From: CAWHJN01 sp963829705
GTDB lineage: Bacteria; Bacteroidota; Rhodothermia; Rhodothermales; BA12
Reading direction: 5' to 3'
NCBI GenBank assembly: GCA_963829705.1
Contig: CAWHJN010000005.1
Location: 1,054,001-1,118,000 of the forward strand
Length of the DNA: 64,000 bases
The notes under the pieces were generated by a model that was not told the DNA's origin, ran no database searches, and was given only the letters and a program-made list of their open reading frames with translations. This document shows positions 18,744 to 26,676 of this stretch, piece after piece. Positions within the stretch are counted from its first letter, which is position 1. Each line of letters begins with the position of its first letter. Position numbers and translations under genes: made by a program.

Positions 18744-19693
18744 AGCACCGCCCGTAGGTCGGCGTTGCCGCCGCTGACCATCACGCCCACGCGGAGGCCG
18801 CGTGCATCGACGGCACCGCTCAGCAGGGCGGCGGCCCCGAGCACGCCCGTCGGCTCGGCGACGAGTTTGAGGCGTTCGAGGAAAAATATCAGCGCCTCAC
18901 GTAGCGCGTCGTCGCTGACGGTGACGATGTCGTGGACGAGGGCGCGGACGATGGCGAAGTTGAGCGTGCCGAGGTACGGGGTGCGCGCGCCGTCGGCGAT
19001 GGTGTCGGGGTTGTGGACGGTGTGCAGCGTGCCGGTGCGAAGCGAAAGCTGGGCGTCGTTGGCGTTCTCCGGCTCGACGCCCACGACGCGGCACTCCGGT
19101 GCGAGCGCGTGTGCCGCCAGCGCCGATCCCGACAGAAAACCGCCGCCGCCGCAGCAGACGAGCAGCAGGTCGAGCGGGCCGATCTCGTCGAACAGTTCCA
19201 GCGCCGCCGTGCCCGCGCCCGCAATCACGCCCGCGTGGTCGTACGGCGGGATGATGGTCAGGCCGCGCGTTTCCGCCAGCGCCCGTCCGATGTCCTCGCG
19301 TATGTCTTTGTGGCGGTCGTACGGGACGATCTCCGCGCCGTAGCCTTCCGTGGCGGCGCGCTTGATGGGCGGGGCGTCCTCGGGCATCACGACGGTCACG
19401 GGTACGCCGAGAATCTGGCCTGCAAGCGCCAGTGCGCCCGCGTGGTTGCCCGATGAGTACGTCAGCACGCCCTTGCGGCGAAGGTCGTCGGGCAGGGCCG
19501 CGAGGGCGTTGTAGGCACCGCGAAACTTGAAGGCCCCCGACCGCTGGAGATTCTCGCACTTGAGGAACACCTGCGCGCCTGTGCGGGCGTCGAGCGTGCG
19601 CGAGGTGACGACGGGCGTGCGCATCGCCACGCCGTCGATGCGCGCGGCGGCTTTTTCGACATCGGCAAACGTGACGGGGAGCGTGTCGGTCAT
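18734..19693 (-). CDS. Threonine/serine dehydratase-like PLP enzyme (no ACT domain)
   Basis: A 319-residue fold-type II PLP enzyme. PLP lysine Lys56 lies in SGAFKFRGA; SSGNHAGALA and the glycine-rich loop CCGGGGFLSG are typical of threonine ammonia-lyase or hydroxyaspartate dehydratase. There is no C-terminal ACT domain, so it resembles the catabolic, non-isoleucine-feedback type or a serine/threo-hydroxyaspartate-specific relative. ATG at 19693. First gene of a minus-strand trio. The substrate cannot be fixed from sequence. Confidence 0.9.
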   Translation of the reverse strand: MTDTLPVTFADVEKAAARIDGVAMRTPVVTSRTLDARTGAQVFLKCENLQRSGAFKFRGAYNALAALPDDLRRKGVLTYSSGNHAGALALAGQILGVPVTVVMPEDAPPIKRAATEGYGAEIVPYDRHKDIREDIGRALAETRGLTIIPPYDHAGVIAGAGTAALELFDEIGPLDLLLVCCGGGGFLSGSALAAHALAPECRVVGVEPENANDAQLSLRTGTLHTVHNPDTIADGARTPYLGTLNFAIVRALVHDIVTVSDDALREALIFFLERLKLVAEPTGVLGAAALLSGAVDARGLRVGVMVSGGNADLRAVLCG

Positions 19694-19733
19694 GCGCGTG
19701 CAGCGAGAAAGAGAAAAAGACAGGACGTACGGG

Positions 19734-19860
19734 ACAACCATCCCCTTGAGCGGGCTCCCGAGAAGTCGGGGGAGGCTCGTGGGTGGGGGTGTTTGCTGGG
19801 GCGCAGGCAAACCCTTCGACGCTACGCGCCACCTCCCTCAAAGGGAAGGGTTCGTCGGGC
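19734..19860. repeat. Intergenic repeat upstream of the dehydratase gene
   Basis: Contains CCATCCCCTTGAGCGGGCTCCCGAG and, 80 bp on, CGCCACCTCCCTCAAAGGGA plus GGGTTC. The words GCGCCACCTCCCT and GGGTTC recur at 27893-27920 between two pilin genes. Short pieces of this kind (CCCTTGAG, CTCCCGAGAAGTCGGGGGAGG) can pair with each other. Interpreted as a dispersed non-coding repeat, not a gene. Confidence 0.5.
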
Positions 19861-19885
19861 AACGGGTATCCGCTTCGGTGAAACC

Positions 19886-19913
19886 AAAAGGGGCGGTCAC
19901 GAACGACCGCCCC
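19886..19913 (-). terminator. Rho-independent terminator of the DUF4342 gene
   Basis: GGGGCGGTC (19890-19898) and GACCGCCCC (19905-19913) form a perfect 9-bp stem with a 6-nt loop. On the minus strand it is followed by TTTTGGTTT. It sits 22 bp past the stop of the DUF4342 gene. Confidence 0.85.
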
Positions 19914-19935
19914 CGCGTTGGCTACCGAAAGAGCA

Positions 19936-20310
19936 TCAGAAACCCGCCCCGGCATCCGGGCGGCCCACGGTTTTGTCGCCTTCCATCGGCGGAGCCTGCG
20001 CGGCGTCCGGGGCGATGATGGCGGCGGGCGGCGTCACGTCTTCCTCGTCGCGCTCGATGACGATCTCGACGTCGGTGAGCAGCGCGGCGATGGCCCCGAC
20101 GGCGGCGAGCTGCGGCGCGATGAGCAGGGCCGCTGCCGTACCGCCGACGCCCACCGACAGCGGGAATTCGATCAGCGTGCGCTCGTGGTTCTTGATGATG
20201 ATGCGGCGCGCGTTGCCGTCGGCGACGATCTCGCGCACCCTCTCGAGCAAGTGCGACCCTTTGACCTTGACTTCCTGGATGATGACGTTGGGATTGCGCG
20301 GGGTGGACAT
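19936..20310 (-). CDS. DUF4342 domain protein
   Basis: 124 residues. The DUF4342 core is visible (VIIQEVKVKGSHLLERVREI, then RRIIIKNHERTLIEFPLSVGV), followed by a hydrophobic stretch (GGTAAALLIAPQLAAVGAIAALL, about 55-78) that could sit in the membrane, and a charged/proline-rich tail. The family is uncharacterised. It is a monocistronic unit with its own terminator, diverging from the pilus cluster. Confidence 0.8.
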   Translation of the reverse strand: MSTPRNPNVIIQEVKVKGSHLLERVREIVADGNARRIIIKNHERTLIEFPLSVGVGGTAAALLIAPQLAAVGAIAALLTDVEIVIERDEEDVTPPAAIIAPDAAQAPPMEGDKTVGRPDAGAGF

Positions 20311-20613
20311 GGGAGTGCGGGATTTCGTGGAAGGATTGAGGCCAAGATGTACGCCCGACGGCGCGCGCGGAGGCGGGGTGTGGGAGCCGTTACAAGAAAA
20401 AGTCACCGCCCGGCGGAAGCAATGGAGGCGGCGCGGTGCCGACGCGCGAAAGTTTTTTCCGCCGCCGTCTTAAGTCGCGCGCGGGCAGCCCCGATTAGAG
20501 GGGTAGACCAACCTGGCACAGAACTCGTGAAGGCCCAGGTTGCCTGTTTAGAGGGAGCCGCCTTCGCGATGCTCTTCCACCCGTAACACACCTCACCAAC
20601 CACACAGCTCTCC
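20311..20613 (+). promoter_or_regulatory. Divergent region and structured leader of the major pilin-like gene
   Basis: 303 bp with no gene. It ends in two stem-loops before the pilin-like ATG. One is CCCC/GGGG around GATTAGA near 20490-20503. The other is CAACCTGG (20509-20516) with CCAGGTTG (20535-20542), the latter with an inner CAC/GTG. A TTTTTTCC tract near 20453 may be part of a promoter, but I cannot assign boxes. Confidence 0.45.
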
Positions 20614-21057
20614 ATGGGACAGCAACAACTCCTCCTCCTCGTGCTTGGCATCGTGATCGTCGGCATCGCCGTCGTCGCCGGTATCCAGGCGTTCTCCGAG
20701 GGCAAAACCAAAGCGACCTCTGACGCTGCCGTGAGCGACGCCATGCGCATCATCACCGACCTCCAGGCCTGGTACCTCAAGCCGACGGCCTTCGGTGGCG
20801 GTGGCGAAGATTCCACCAAATGGGCCGGCATCAAGTATTCCTCCATCGGCCTCAATCCTGCCGCTGACGGCGGTGCTGACGCTGCCAAGTATGAGACGGT
20901 CAACGGATGCTTCACGCTCGCCGGTGTGAGCGGCAAAGCTACCGTCACGATCTACACCCGTTCGGCGGGGGCCTGCGCCACCGCCAAGATGGCGGACGCC
21001 ATCGTCAAGAACGCCAGCACCACCAACGGTGTCGCGTGGACGTACGCTGGTAACTGA
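20614..21057 (+). CDS. Major pilin-like protein (MGQQQLL type)
   Basis: 147 residues. A hydrophobic helix begins at residue 6 (LLLLVLGIVIVGIAVVAGI) and is followed by a helix-continuation and a small globular region. There is one likely disulfide (Cys in NGCFTLAG and GACATAK), as in type IV pilins. It lacks a long prepilin leader and the Glu at mature position 5. It has its own structured leader and a strong terminator, as expected of an abundant filament subunit, and it heads the cluster of pilus assembly genes. Similar MGQQQLL proteins are, to my memory, found in other FCB-group bacteria. Assignment as major subunit is inference. Confidence 0.75.
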   Translation: MGQQQLLLLVLGIVIVGIAVVAGIQAFSEGKTKATSDAAVSDAMRIITDLQAWYLKPTAFGGGGEDSTKWAGIKYSSIGLNPAADGGADAAKYETVNGCFTLAGVSGKATVTIYTRSAGACATAKMADAIVKNASTTNGVAWTYAGN

Positions 21058-21104
21058 TCGGTTTCAACCGAGTCAGCTTTGGCAACCGCGCCCTGTTCGG
21101 CGCT

Positions 21105-21141
21105 GAGGGCGGCATCCTTGCGGGGGTGCCGCCCTCTTTTT
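21105..21141 (+). terminator. Strong terminator after the major pilin-like gene
   Basis: GAGGGCGGCA (21105-21114) pairs perfectly with TGCCGCCCTC (21127-21136), followed by TTTTT. It isolates the pilin-like gene from the assembly genes or gives partial read-through, the usual way to make excess pilin mRNA. Confidence 0.9.
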
Positions 21142-21161
21142 GTTTGGCAGGATTTCGGGGC

Positions 21162-21190
21162 CGTAGGGGCATAACGCGCTGCACCCTACG
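21162..21190. repeat. CGTAGGG palindromic repeat
   Basis: CGTAGGG (21162-21168) and CCCTACG (21184-21190) are exact inverted copies around GCATAACGCGCTGCA. Related palindromes occur at 6832-6853, 30514-30533, 30607-30626 and, partly, near 56973-56993. Confidence 0.55.
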
Positions 21191-21309
21191 TGTCCGTCGC
21201 CAACCGCCAGTCGCCCTTCACCAATTCCCCACCCCCGCTTAAGCCCGCCCGGTTCGCAGCCGATGGTTCGAGTACGCATTCCCGCGCCCCATCCCCATCC
21301 TCCATCCTC

Positions 21310-22668
21310 ATGGCTGTCGCAGAATACCGGTTCAACGGCGTCGGAGCCAACGGCCAGCCCGTGCAGGGCACCGTGTTCGCCCCCAGCAAGCGCCAGGCGC
21401 GGCAGAAGGTGACGTCGCTGGCCGAGAAGCACCGCTTCTCGATGCGCGAGCTCCAGCAGCGGCGCGCGTTCCTGTACAAAGTCCGCCACCCCAGCGGCAA
21501 AGTCGTCAGCGGCGAGCAGAAAGCCTTCAGCGCCGACGAGATCTCGTCGGCACTCTCCAAGCTCGGCCTCGAAGTGCTGCGCGTCGAGCGCAAGCTGCTC
21601 TCGTTCCAGTCGAAGCCGCCGAACACCGATCTCATCATGTTCGTGCGCCTCTCGGCCAACCTGCTGCGCGAGAAGCTGCCCTTCGACGAAGTGCTCAACC
21701 TGCTCGTCAACGACATCTCGTCGAAGAGCCTCAAGCAGGTCATCCGCGACCTCAACGCCGACCTCAAGAGCGGCATGGAGGCCAAGCAGGCGTTTATGAA
21801 GCACCAGCACATGCTGGGCAAGTTCACCGCCTACATGCTCGGCATCGCGTCGCAGAGCGGCAACATGTCGGAGATCTACGAGAGCACGGCGTGCTTTCTC
21901 GAGCGCAAAGACGAGTTCCGCAAGAGCGTCAAGAGCGCCATGATCACGCCCGCCATCACGATCCTCGTGCTCATCGGCGTGATGATCTGGTACGTGTGGT
22001 ACATCTTCCCGCAGACGGCGGGCCTGCTGGCGGACCTCGGGATGCCGCTGCCACCGATGACGGCGAAAACGCTCAAATTCGCCGGGTGGATGGATACCCA
22101 CTGGGGCTACGTGCTCGGCTTCACGGTGCTGTCGGTAGGCAGCTTCGTGGCGTGGGCGCGCTCGACGAAGGGCCTCATGAAGCTGCATCAGCTCATGATC
22201 CGGATGCCGCTCGTGGGCTCGCTGCTCCACAAGCTCAACGTCGAGGTCTTCTGCCGCGTGTTTGCCGTGCTCTACTCGGGCGCGGGCGACAACATCGGCG
22301 TCATCAAGATCGCGGCCGAGGCGTGCGGCAACACCTACATGGAGCACCGCATCAAAACCGTCACCGTGCCGCTGATGGTGGCGCAGGGCGTCGATCTGGT
22401 GAAGGCGATGGAAGCCTCTGGCGTGTTCACGTCGATGGCGCTGGCACGCTTCCGCTCGGGTGCCGAGACGGGCAACGTCCGCAAGAGCGCGCAGCAGATG
22501 GCCGATTACTACGAGAAGGAGACGACGCTCAAGCTGCGCTCGTCCGTCGAGACCATCCAGACGGCGGTGGCCATCATCATCACGCTGGCGATCATCTTCC
22601 TCACCCTCGTCTCGTCCGAAATCGCCCTCATCCAGCCTTCCGCCCAGGACCTGATGAAGACGATGTAG
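21310..22668 (+). CDS. pilC: Type IV pilus platform protein PilC/GspF-like
   Basis: 452 residues, ATG at 21310. The N-terminal ~110 residues form a small cytoplasmic domain (EYRFNGVGANGQPVQGTV). Then come two T2SSF-type helical repeats (FVRLSANLLREKLPFDEVLNLL; FCRVFAVLYSGAGDNIGVIKIA) with membrane helices near 215-240, 265-290 and 425-445. It is the inner-membrane platform that couples ATPase motion to pilin insertion. The end LVSSEIALIQPSAQDLMKTM is intact. pilB follows after a 112-bp spacer with repeats. Confidence 0.92.
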   Translation: MAVAEYRFNGVGANGQPVQGTVFAPSKRQARQKVTSLAEKHRFSMRELQQRRAFLYKVRHPSGKVVSGEQKAFSADEISSALSKLGLEVLRVERKLLSFQSKPPNTDLIMFVRLSANLLREKLPFDEVLNLLVNDISSKSLKQVIRDLNADLKSGMEAKQAFMKHQHMLGKFTAYMLGIASQSGNMSEIYESTACFLERKDEFRKSVKSAMITPAITILVLIGVMIWYVWYIFPQTAGLLADLGMPLPPMTAKTLKFAGWMDTHWGYVLGFTVLSVGSFVAWARSTKGLMKLHQLMIRMPLVGSLLHKLNVEVFCRVFAVLYSGAGDNIGVIKIAAEACGNTYMEHRIKTVTVPLMVAQGVDLVKAMEASGVFTSMALARFRSGAETGNVRKSAQQMADYYEKETTLKLRSSVETIQTAVAIIITLAIIFLTLVSSEIALIQPSAQDLMKTM

Positions 22669-22673
22669 GGGTG

Positions 22674-22764
22674 GGTCATGCGTCACGGGTCATTCGAGAT
22701 CCCCCAAGACAGATGACCAATGACAGACCTGCCCCACTTCCGCGTTCCCACTTCCGCGTTTCCC
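22674..22764 (+). repeat. pilC-pilB spacer repeats
   Basis: 22674-22696 (GGTCATGCGTCACGGGTCAT and on) matches in pattern the segment at 25293-25315 after pilB. 22735-22764 carries CACTTCCGCGTT twice with a 15-bp period, the same word family found before sufC and sufD. It ends 16 bp before the pilB ATG. Confidence 0.55.
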
Positions 22765-22780
22765 CAAGCCCCTTTTTTCC

Positions 22781-25291
22781 ATGAGTTCCGGCATCTTCTC
22801 CGCCTTCAAACGACCTCCGGCCTCCGACTCCGCGCCCGGGCGCGCGGGGGCGGAGGCGTTCGAGCGCGACCCGGTGGCCCAGGGGCTCATCAACGCGGGC
22901 ATCGTCAGCGTGGAGCAGGCCAGGGCGGCGCAGCGGTACGTGTCGGCCACGCAGCCGCTGTGGCGCGTGCTCGTGGCGCTCGACGGCGTGGACCGGTCGA
23001 AGGCCTTCGAGCTAGCGGCGCGCATGAACGGCTTCGAGCGCGTCGAACTGGGTGCGCACCCGCAGCAGGACTTCGTGACGGCGGTGCTGGGCCTCATCCC
23101 GCCCGTCGCGGTGAGCCGCATCGACACGCTGGGCCTGCTGCCCTACAAATTCGGCTACGACACGACGGCGCAGCAGCAGCGGCTCGTCTTCGCCACGCAC
23201 GACCCCGGCTCGTCGGACGTGCAGGCACTCGTGCAGGCGCTCGGCAGCGAAGTCGAACTCGTCTACGCCGAGGAAACGTCCGTCCGCACCCGGCTCGACA
23301 AGGCGCTGGCGTCGCTCGACATCGTCAACCCGAGCAGCGCGCACGTTTCCGGCGACGGCGCGGCCACGCCGCCGCCCGAGCCGGGGTTCGAGGACGTCGA
23401 AATCGAGCACGCACCCGAGCAGGGCGATGGAGCCGCCACGCCGCCGCCGGAGCCGACCGCGTCGTCCTCACCGCCGCATAGCGCGGCCCCGATGCCGCCG
23501 CAGTCGCGCGACCGCGTGGTGGGGATGCTGCTGCACAAAAACATCGTCACGCCGCAGCAGGTGGACCGTGCGCGGCAGACGCAGGACAAGGAGCGCAAGC
23601 GCGACGCGCTGTGGCGCGTGCTCGTGGACGTGGCGGGCGTCGACCGCGAGGCCGTCTACGCCGAGGCCGCCCTCGTCTACGCCTTCCCCCACGCCGACCT
23701 CGCCGCCAAGCCGCTCAACGTCGACTTCCTGAAGTCGGTGATGGCGACCTTCGCCGAGCCCAAGCGCGACCGGCTCCTGGAGCTGCGCGTCGTCCCGCTC
23801 GAGTGCGAGGTCGATGGGCAGACGGGCGCCGTGCGCCTCGTGTTCGTCTCGCACGATCCCGCTCGGCCCGAAGTCCACAAGCTGCTGACGAGCCTGCGGC
23901 TGGAGCGCTACGAGTTGCAGTACGCGCCCGAGCAGGCCGTCCGCGACGCGCTCGTCGAGGCGTACCCGCGCAAGAACGAGTTTCTCGACCGCCTCAACGA
24001 AGACGGCGGTGGGGCCGTCGACCTCGGCATGAGCTTCGAGAACAAGGAGAGCGGCCTCGTCGACGAAGACGCCCTCGAAGCCGAGATCGGGCGCTCCGCG
24101 CTCATCAACCTGTTCGAGGCTACGCTCATCGAAGCCGTGCGGCAGGGCGCGAGCGACATCCACATCTACCCCAACGCCCGGCGGCAGCTCGAAATCCACT
24201 TCCGCGTGGACGGCCGCCTGGCCAAGTGGTACACCGAGGAAAAGGCGCACCCCGAGGCCGTGCTGGCCGTCATCAAGGACAACGCCACCAACGTCGACCG
24301 CTTCGAGCGCGACCTGGCGCAGGACGGGTTCATCCAGCGCAAGGTGGACGACGCGCTCATCCGCTTCCGCGTTTCCGTGCTGCCCATCGCCACGGCCAAC
24401 CCCGAGGTGCGCGCCGAGAGCATCGTCATTCGAATTCTGGATGACCGCAAGGTCGTCACCGACCTCAGGAAGCTGGGCCTGCTCGACACCGCCCTCGAAC
24501 GCTTCGACCGCGCCATCCGGCAGCCGCACGGCATGGTGATCCTCACCGGCCCGACGGGCTCGGGTAAGTCCACGACGCTCGTGGCGAGCCTGTACCAGGT
24601 GGTCACGCCCGAAGTCAACGTGCTGACGGTCGAAGACCCCGTCGAGTACATCATCCCCGGCGTTCGGCAGATCAAGCTCTCGCACAAGCTCAACCTCGAA
24701 GGCGCGCTGCGGGCGATCCTGCGGCACGACCCCGACGTGGTGATGGTGGGCGAGATGCGCGACCGCGACACCGCCGAACTCGCCATCAAGCTCGCCAACA
24801 CGGGCCACCTGACCTTCTCGACGCTCCACACCAACGACGCGCCGAGCGCCGTGAGCCGCCTCTACAAGATGGGCGTCGAGCCGTTTCTGATCGCCTACGC
24901 CATCAACCTCGTCGTGGCGCAGCGCCTGATCCGGGGCCTGTGCCCGAAGTGCAAAAAGGTGGACGACGACCCGGATACCGTGCTGCTCAAGCGGCTCGGC
25001 TTCTCGAAGGAGGAGATCGAAGAAACCACGTTCTACAAAGCCGTCGGCTGCCCGGAGTGCAAGAAGACGGGCTACAAAGGCCGCCGCGCCATCACCGAGG
25101 CGCTCTACTTCTCGCGCGACATCCGCCACATGATCGTCGAAGCCAGCGAGGCCATCGACGAGGACGCCATCCGCCAGAAAGCGCGCGAAGAGGGGATGCT
25201 CACGCTCCAGGACTCGGCCCGCGAGCTCGTCAAGATGGGCGAGGTGTCGGTCGACGAAATGGTGCGCGTGACGGCCACGGAAGGCGGATGA
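22781..25291 (+). CDS. pilB: Type IV pilus extension ATPase PilB/GspE-like, double N-domain
   Basis: 836 residues, unusually long. Two MshEN-like N-domains (about 28-185 and 240-410; both with an LWRVLV strand followed by a DPVAQ/RVVGM-type helix) are joined by a Pro-rich linker that repeats GDGAATPPPEP. The GspE core follows: SDIHIY, Walker A GPTGSGKST (about 589-597), Asp box EDPVEY, Walker B VVMVGEMRD, His box TFSTLHTNDAPSAVSRL. A zinc-binding pair of CPKC and CPEC flanks the C-terminal domain. It is a cytoplasmic hexameric motor for filament extension. MshEN domains bind c-di-GMP in other systems; whether these do is not shown. Confidence 0.93.
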   Translation: MSSGIFSAFKRPPASDSAPGRAGAEAFERDPVAQGLINAGIVSVEQARAAQRYVSATQPLWRVLVALDGVDRSKAFELAARMNGFERVELGAHPQQDFVTAVLGLIPPVAVSRIDTLGLLPYKFGYDTTAQQQRLVFATHDPGSSDVQALVQALGSEVELVYAEETSVRTRLDKALASLDIVNPSSAHVSGDGAATPPPEPGFEDVEIEHAPEQGDGAATPPPEPTASSSPPHSAAPMPPQSRDRVVGMLLHKNIVTPQQVDRARQTQDKERKRDALWRVLVDVAGVDREAVYAEAALVYAFPHADLAAKPLNVDFLKSVMATFAEPKRDRLLELRVVPLECEVDGQTGAVRLVFVSHDPARPEVHKLLTSLRLERYELQYAPEQAVRDALVEAYPRKNEFLDRLNEDGGGAVDLGMSFENKESGLVDEDALEAEIGRSALINLFEATLIEAVRQGASDIHIYPNARRQLEIHFRVDGRLAKWYTEEKAHPEAVLAVIKDNATNVDRFERDLAQDGFIQRKVDDALIRFRVSVLPIATANPEVRAESIVIRILDDRKVVTDLRKLGLLDTALERFDRAIRQPHGMVILTGPTGSGKSTTLVASLYQVVTPEVNVLTVEDPVEYIIPGVRQIKLSHKLNLEGALRAILRHDPDVVMVGEMRDRDTAELAIKLANTGHLTFSTLHTNDAPSAVSRLYKMGVEPFLIAYAINLVVAQRLIRGLCPKCKKVDDDPDTVLLKRLGFSKEEIEETTFYKAVGCPECKKTGYKGRRAITEALYFSRDIRHMIVEASEAIDEDAIRQKAREEGMLTLQDSARELVKMGEVSVDEMVRVTATEGG

Positions 25292-25292
25292 G

Positions 25293-25315
25293 CGTCATGA
25301 ATCACTCGTCATCTG
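25293..25315 (+). repeat. GTCAT-type repeat after pilB
   Basis: CGTCATGAATCACTCGTCAT and the following CTG align with GGTCATGCGTCACGGGTCAT after pilC: GTCATG, TCAC and GTCAT at the same spacing. More such words (CATCCATCATTCGG) follow to 25331. Confidence 0.4.
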
Positions 25316-25360
25316 GCATCCATCATTCGGGTGGGAATCCGGTGATCAACATCCAACGCT

Positions 25361-25924
25361 ATGCAACAATCCATGCTCGCGCTTCTGGCGCTGCTCGTGG
25401 CCACGATGTTCAGCTTCTCGATCACCGAGAAGAGCCTGCATTTCCAGCGGAGCTCCATTGCGCAGGAGATCGAGGAGATGAGCGCGTCGGTGGCGCTGCG
25501 GGCAATGGAGATCATCCGCGAGCGGCCGTACGAGTCGCAGATTTTCAACCCCACGAGCGGACTGCTGCCCATCGACCCGTCCACGGCCACCCTCGCCGAT
25601 TTGCAGGTGCGCCTCGTGGGCACGCTGCCGACGGGGATGCGGTGCTCCGTCTTCGGCGTGGGCGGCGATGACTGCGCCGACCTCAACGACTTCAACGAGA
25701 TGGAGACGGCCACGCTGCCCTTCGTGGCGGGCACCGACACGCTCTACTTCCGCGTCGACATCGACGTGAACTACGTCGATGCCGACATGAAGAACACGGC
25801 CACGCCGTCTTTTCGCAAGCAGGTGACGGTGAAGGTGCAGGACTACTGGCCGCAGAACGGGCGCGTCGGCTTCTACGTCCCCACGCCCATCGAACTCTCC
25901 CGCGTCATCACGCTCACGCTCTGA
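25361..25924 (+). CDS. Minor pilin-like protein 1
   Basis: 187 residues. A hydrophobic helix starts at residue 5 (MLALLALLVATMFSFSI) and is followed by an amphipathic helix (SIAQEIEEMSASVALRAMEII), the pattern of a pseudopilin N-terminus. The rest is a beta-rich region with two Cys (MRCSVFGVGGDDCADL) suited to a disulfide. No prepilin leader or G^F cleavage site. Position between pilB and other pilin-like genes suggests a minor pilin or tip component. Confidence 0.65.
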   Translation: MQQSMLALLALLVATMFSFSITEKSLHFQRSSIAQEIEEMSASVALRAMEIIRERPYESQIFNPTSGLLPIDPSTATLADLQVRLVGTLPTGMRCSVFGVGGDDCADLNDFNEMETATLPFVAGTDTLYFRVDIDVNYVDADMKNTATPSFRKQVTVKVQDYWPQNGRVGFYVPTPIELSRVITLTL

Positions 25925-25949
25925 CCGCCCACATCGCCAGGCTACCGCT

Positions 25950-26600
25950 ATGATCTTCCTTCTCGACAACCTCACCGCCGTCATCATCGCGGGCGTGCTG
26001 GGCATGGTGCTCTTCACCACGCACGTGCGCGTGCAGTCGCTCAACATCGAGGTGCAGACGCAGTACGCCATGCGCCGCCTCTCGGCAGACATGGCCACGT
26101 GGATGGAAGACGACATCCTCGAAATCGGGCGCAACATGCCCGCCGCCGACGTGCCGTTCGAGAATCCCGTGGACTCGGCGGGCTTCACGAAGACGTTCAC
26201 CTTCTTCCGCGACAGCGTCACCGTCGATGCCGCCACGGGCGTGTCCGCCACGCTGCGGATCGCCACGCAGTACCGGTTGGAAAAGACGGGCACGCGGACG
26301 GCCACCGACGGCACGGCGTTTCCCATCTACCGCGTCGACCGCTACGTGCGCGAGGGCGCTGCGGGCACGTGGAAGTTCGATGGCAGCGCGCCGCCGCTGC
26401 TGACGCACTTCACGATCTCGATGCTCAACACCAACGCCGAGGCCATCTCCAGCCCCGCCGACACGTTTGCCGTCGATCCCAACGCCATCCGTAACACCGG
26501 CATCCGGTTTTCGATGGCGACCCCACACGAGCAGGTGGGCGTGGCGCTGCAGAGCGTCCACTTTGCCTCCACGCTCATGATTCCCTACAAGAAGAAGTAG
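25950..26600 (+). CDS. Minor pilin-like protein 2 (GspJ/PilW-like architecture)
   Basis: 216 residues. N-terminal hydrophobic helix (TAVIIAGVLGMVLFTTHV) followed by a long amphipathic helix (IEVQTQYAMRRLSADMATWM) and a beta-rich body (YRLEKTGTRTAT, FPIYRVDRYVRE) that resembles the layout of GspJ/PilW pseudopilins. No cleavable leader seen. It lies 25 bp after the previous pilin-like gene. Function as a minor pilin is inference from fold pattern and context. Confidence 0.62.
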   Translation: MIFLLDNLTAVIIAGVLGMVLFTTHVRVQSLNIEVQTQYAMRRLSADMATWMEDDILEIGRNMPAADVPFENPVDSAGFTKTFTFFRDSVTVDAATGVSATLRIATQYRLEKTGTRTATDGTAFPIYRVDRYVREGAAGTWKFDGSAPPLLTHFTISMLNTNAEAISSPADTFAVDPNAIRNTGIRFSMATPHEQVGVALQSVHFASTLMIPYKKK

Positions 26601-26676
26601 CCAGACGATTCGATCCCCTGCCGGTACCTGTGACGAGCCGGTTCACCATCGTCACCCACCAAACACCACTCTACCA

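Noticed and set aside
20509..20542. TGGCAC near a TTGC as a sigma-54 promoter for the pilin-like gene
   Set aside because: The spacing between the GG and GC elements is wrong; the bases belong to a hairpin instead.
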